Part shown: positions 30,062 through 32,765 of the stretch, piece by piece
Numbering within the stretch: position 1 is the stretch's first letter
Layout of the letters: each line of letters starts with the position of its first letter
NCBI GenBank assembly: GCA_033557685.1
Contig: JAWQRN010000264.1
Coordinates: 1 to 32,765, forward strand
Direction: 5' to 3'
Length of the DNA stretch: 32,765 bases
Source: Sperchopsis tessellata
Taxonomy: Eukaryota > Arthropoda > Insecta > Coleoptera > Hydrophilidae
Notes under the pieces: model-generated
The model's database searches: none
Told to the model about the DNA's origin: nothing
What the model saw: only the letters and a program-made list of their open reading frames with translations
Translations under genes and position numbers: made by a program

Positions 30062-30144
30062 TTTTCTTTACGAATACATATAGATTGCGAATTGGCAGTT
30101 GTTATTGCAATTAAGCAAAACAATAGCATAAAAGTTCTCTTCAT
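30062..30144 (-). CDS. drpr: Draper/MEGF10-like receptor, coding exon 1 (signal peptide)
   Basis: First coding exon of an engulfment receptor. It reads from ATG at 30144 to a donor matching the consensus (AA|GTAAGA) at 30061, giving 27 codons plus 2 nt. The product starts MKRTFMLLFCLIAITTANSQ: a short basic N-terminus, a hydrophobic core at residues 5-15 and small residues near 17-20, a classical secretion signal. Cys23, just after the predicted cleavage, would be the first EMI cysteine. The 2-nt overhang is completed by the first base of exon 2, so the frame runs straight into the EMI domain. An in-frame upstream ATG at 30192 would add 16 residues; 30144 is preferred because A at -3 gives a better initiation context and the signal core then sits at the very start. 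The family identity comes from the downstream exons; the exon itself is small, so confidence is a little lower. Confidence 0.82.
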
Positions 30145-30227
30145 TTTCGTTGATACGTCAGGGTAGACAACAGATTGCAACAATGTTAACATGGTAATAA
30201 TTTGCTATAACCAGCAATCCACTTCAT
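30145..30227 (-). promoter_or_regulatory. 5' leader of the Draper-like mRNA with acceptor, uORF and alternative start
   Basis: A T-rich tract followed by CAG at 30230-30228 looks like a good 3' splice site, so exon 1 probably begins at 30227 and an untranslated first exon lies further right; that exon and its promoter were not recognised. The leader begins with an ATG at 30227 that opens a 13-codon reading frame ending in TAA at 30186, out of frame with the receptor. A second ATG at 30192 is in frame with the receptor and 16 codons upstream of the chosen start. The acceptor is seen in sequence; any translational role for the uORF is inference. Confidence 0.5.
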
Positions 30228-30556
30228 CTGTAAAAAGCAAAAAAAACAACAGTCACCTAGATGTACATCTTAAGGAAAATTTATTTTAACATTTCATATT
30301 GTTCCCTGCAACCTCCCTAGTATCTTACACTTGACTACACTAATACTTATTTTTTAAATAATGGTTTTTAATGAAAATGGTAAAGATACAAATTTATGTG
30401 TATTTTCCTATGCTACAAGTTCATTTTATATGTGGACAATATTGATATACACACACATGAAGAAAGGTTTTTATTTATTATATCTGTAACCATATAAAGA
30501 AAATATCTAGAAAGATTAAAATATATTTTCAATTGTAGAAAGATGATTGTATTAGG

Positions 30557-30600
30557 GGGACCAGAAAATACGGTCGTTTCTGCGCATGTCAATATTTGTT
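30557..30600. repeat. Possible mariner-type terminal fragment
   Basis: GGGGGACCAGAAAATACGGT followed by CGTTTCTGCGCATGTCAAT resembles the ends of insect mariner elements, and TA precedes it. No transposase sequence and no partner end were found. The resemblance is from memory. Confidence 0.28.
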
Positions 30601-32230
30601 TATATGACAAATAAGGATATCTACAAAAATACACCAATATAACACATTGGTACTAATTTTGCATTAGAAATTGCATGGGCGAAATTAATGTGGGTTTTGT
30701 TGATAATTTGGTGGCCTGTTGATGTTGAATTACAGCCCGGTTTAGGTAGTAGTGTAAACAGATGTCTTATTTATATTGGCTAATATCTGGTACAGGGGGT
30801 TTTTTTTAGTGAAATAGCTTCAACATTCCATGTGTTTGGTTAACAATACGTGCGCAAAATTCAATTAAAAGCATAGTTTTATGAATTCCAGCTAATACAT
30901 GATAGTTACCCCATTTTTTATATAAAATGAAAAAAAAAACATCAAATTATCAGATGACACTCAAATGGATGGTTTTTTGCCATTAAATATTATAATGTCC
31001 TAAATGTTATCCTAGCATATAATAATATGTTAAAATTATTTGGTTTCTAGAATTCAAAATTGCGAGAAGTTTGCATTGTAAACATATTTTTTTTAATATA
31101 CCATAGCTGGTGTGCTAGATTTTTAAATAAACATTCTGAAACCAATATTGTTCTTCTTGATAAAAATATATACTAAAAACATATTTAAAACTAAATGCTG
31201 ATTCAAAGTAAAACAGTTTGCTCCTCTAAATTATAAAAACTGTAGAACATAATGGATCTAATTACATTGCCACTATGCATGTGTGCTAATTTTGCATAGT
31301 ACACTGCATGAACCTCCTAGCAGTTGAACATTAACAATGGCATGTTGGCAAACCACATTCCAAAACAAATCACTAGAGTGCCTATACCTTTAATAGGAAA
31401 TGCTATATGGGGACAAGTTTCTCTAGCTTAATATACTGGTCCTATTCTATATTATTTGGCAGTATAAGAAACTGTGACAATATGGTAGACGACTGATCGA
31501 TAAGATAGGTTCACCACTTGTACACAATCTAGCGATGGCTTGGAAATATTGGGGTGTTGGGAGTTTATGTGATCTAAGAAGGCATTTAGTGCATTGTTGA
31601 AGGCCCTCGCTTAGGTCATCTTCTGAGAATTTATAATATGTTTCTAATGCCTATACCTCATTAGATAGTATTCATAAAAATTTATCTAAGTGATGGAACT
31701 TCTTTGTAAAACTGGATAACGATTGAATCATGTCTAGCAAATTTTAATAGAACCTTCCCTGCAATAATCAGCCTTAGAAAGGTAGGAATGAGTTATTTAA
31801 GGCAGATACATGACGAGAAACTGGTCAGCAACACTCTCACTCTGTCCGCCCCGTCTTCAAGTTCACATTTCAAAAATACAGTCCTCTACACTCAAGTGCT
31901 TGTAATTGACAGTGTTGATATTCCAGGAATATCTGATAGCATATCAAATAAACAACTACACAAAACACAAGAAACCTGGGTAGGACAATAAATGATAAGA
32001 AATTACAACACTACAATCCAAAATATTATCCAAACGAATATATACTGTTAGAAGTAAATTAATAATAAATTTCTGTGAAAATTCAGAAACAAGGAATACA
32101 ATATACAAACATCAATTTTAGTAATTATACCAAGATCATTGTATTATTTTACAATTTTTGACTAATAAACTGCTGATTAATTCAAAACAAATGATCATGT
32201 TAACGCCAACAATAATTAGTCATATATTAT
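30601..32230. other. Upstream DNA, nothing recognised
   Basis: AT-rich sequence upstream of the Draper-like coding region. The open frame at 31788-31991 has no recognisable motif. A promoter or untranslated first exon may be here but no convincing signal was seen. Confidence 0.45.
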
Positions 32231-32240
32231 GATTACTCAC

Positions 32241-32298
32241 ATCCATTGTTTGGACAGGGCATATTTATAGCACACTTGATATTACCGTCTCCACAAAA
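32241..32298 (-). other. Short Cys-rich reading next to a strong donor (possible exon end)
   Basis: Minus-strand reading FCGDGNIKCAINMPCPNNG is followed by a consensus-like donor GAT|GTGAGT at 32240. Three cysteines in 19 residues with Gly and Asn turns look like part of an extracellular Cys-rich module. No good acceptor was found at a sensible distance, and it could be chance or a decayed exon. Confidence 0.25.
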
Positions 32299-32765
32299 TC
32301 AAAAATAATTATGAACAGCATACCTTTGGCACAGATAAATAAAATTTCCAAACAAATATTATTAAAATCACAAAACGTTTACGTATATCAAAACAAACAC
32401 CTAAATCACACAATCACAATAATCCGTTCCAAAAACTTTTACTACTCCACACACGAAAGTGAAATCAGCAACTTTGCTGAGAACGAAAAAATACCTGCAA
32501 CAGCACGCATGGTCTGTACGTAAATATGGGCTCGTGCACATTTCTATTTCTTTTCAACCTTTACAAATGATATATATCTGTTGCACCATCACCCCCAAAA
32601 GAGCATTAGAAAACATTTAGCGGCTGAATAACCACCCTTCCCGCAGAAATATTTCAATCAATTTAGTATTATTTAATAGCAAATTAACATAGCTTTCGAC
32701 GTTATTAGTATAAACACGGCGAATCTTCTGTGGGCGCCACCATGGTCGATCCACGTTTTACGTCC
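32299..32765. other. Right edge, nothing recognised
   Basis: AT-rich. A plus-strand open frame at 32311-32523 has no recognisable motif; GGGCGCCACCATGGTCGAT at 32734-32752 is unusually GC-rich but too near the edge to interpret. Confidence 0.4.

Noticed and set aside
1..32765. CRISPR arrays, bacterial operons, rRNA or tRNA genes
   Set aside because: No regular spacer-repeat arrays, no cloverleaf with a conserved T-loop and no rRNA signatures were noticed by eye; tRNAscan would be needed to exclude a decayed tRNA.

Overview
This looks like a piece of an AT-rich insect (at minimum arthropod) nuclear genome. There are no bacterial operons. One long intron-rich gene lies on the minus strand, and nearly everything else recognisable is decayed transposable elements of types common in insects: Penelope-like, CR1/Jockey-like, RTE-like and R1-like LINEs, Tigger/pogo, piggyBac and hAT. 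The species cannot be named from the sequence.

Host gene. Six coding exons on the minus strand (30144-30062, 22952-22654, 22604-22361, 17276-17018, 10879-10668, 4413-4172) join in frame at GT-AG sites. They give 446 codons of a Draper / CED-1 / MEGF10-type engulfment receptor: signal peptide, EMI domain, a short Cys-rich module, seven complete EGF-like modules and the start of an eighth. The remaining EGF modules, membrane segment and cytoplasmic tail must lie beyond the left edge. Four internal introns are 5.1-7.1 kb, but one is only 49 nt.

Layout, left to right. 1-365: Penelope-like RT fragment. 554-1896: Tigger relic with one terminal repeat. 2340-3960: two Penelope-like copies pointing away from each other, with GIY-YIG endonuclease relics. 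4172-4413: exon 6. 4856-5385: LINE RT. 5486-5915: a 383-bp unit bounded by direct repeats and holding a long hairpin with a hammerhead-like tip. 7280-8600: LINE RT. 8840-9733: second Tigger relic. 10668-10879: exon 5. 10930-11162: fold-back element. 11340-14062: CR1-like LINE split by a hAT MITE. 14370-15190: decayed gene of an uncharacterised repeat-borne family. 17018-17276: exon 4. 17640-21264: three LINE relics, one with an SGNH-esterase ORF1. 21490-22010: hAT C-terminus. 22361-22952: exons 3 and 2. 23861-25540: hAT-type AT-rich repeats, a hammerhead-like relic and a ~90-bp-arm hairpin. 25960-27860: R1-like LINE ending in a TAAA tail, joined to a broken piggyBac gene (27865-29200). 30062-30227: exon 1 and its 5' leader. 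30228-32765: upstream DNA with little that is recognisable.

The host gene is the only one that looks functional; every transposon gene seen carries stops, frameshifts or deletions. The most interesting signals are the hammerhead-like structure inside a repeat-bounded unit, the inverted pair of Penelope copies sharing a conserved 3' motif, the 49-nt intron, and the repeat-borne protein family at 14.4-15.2 kb.
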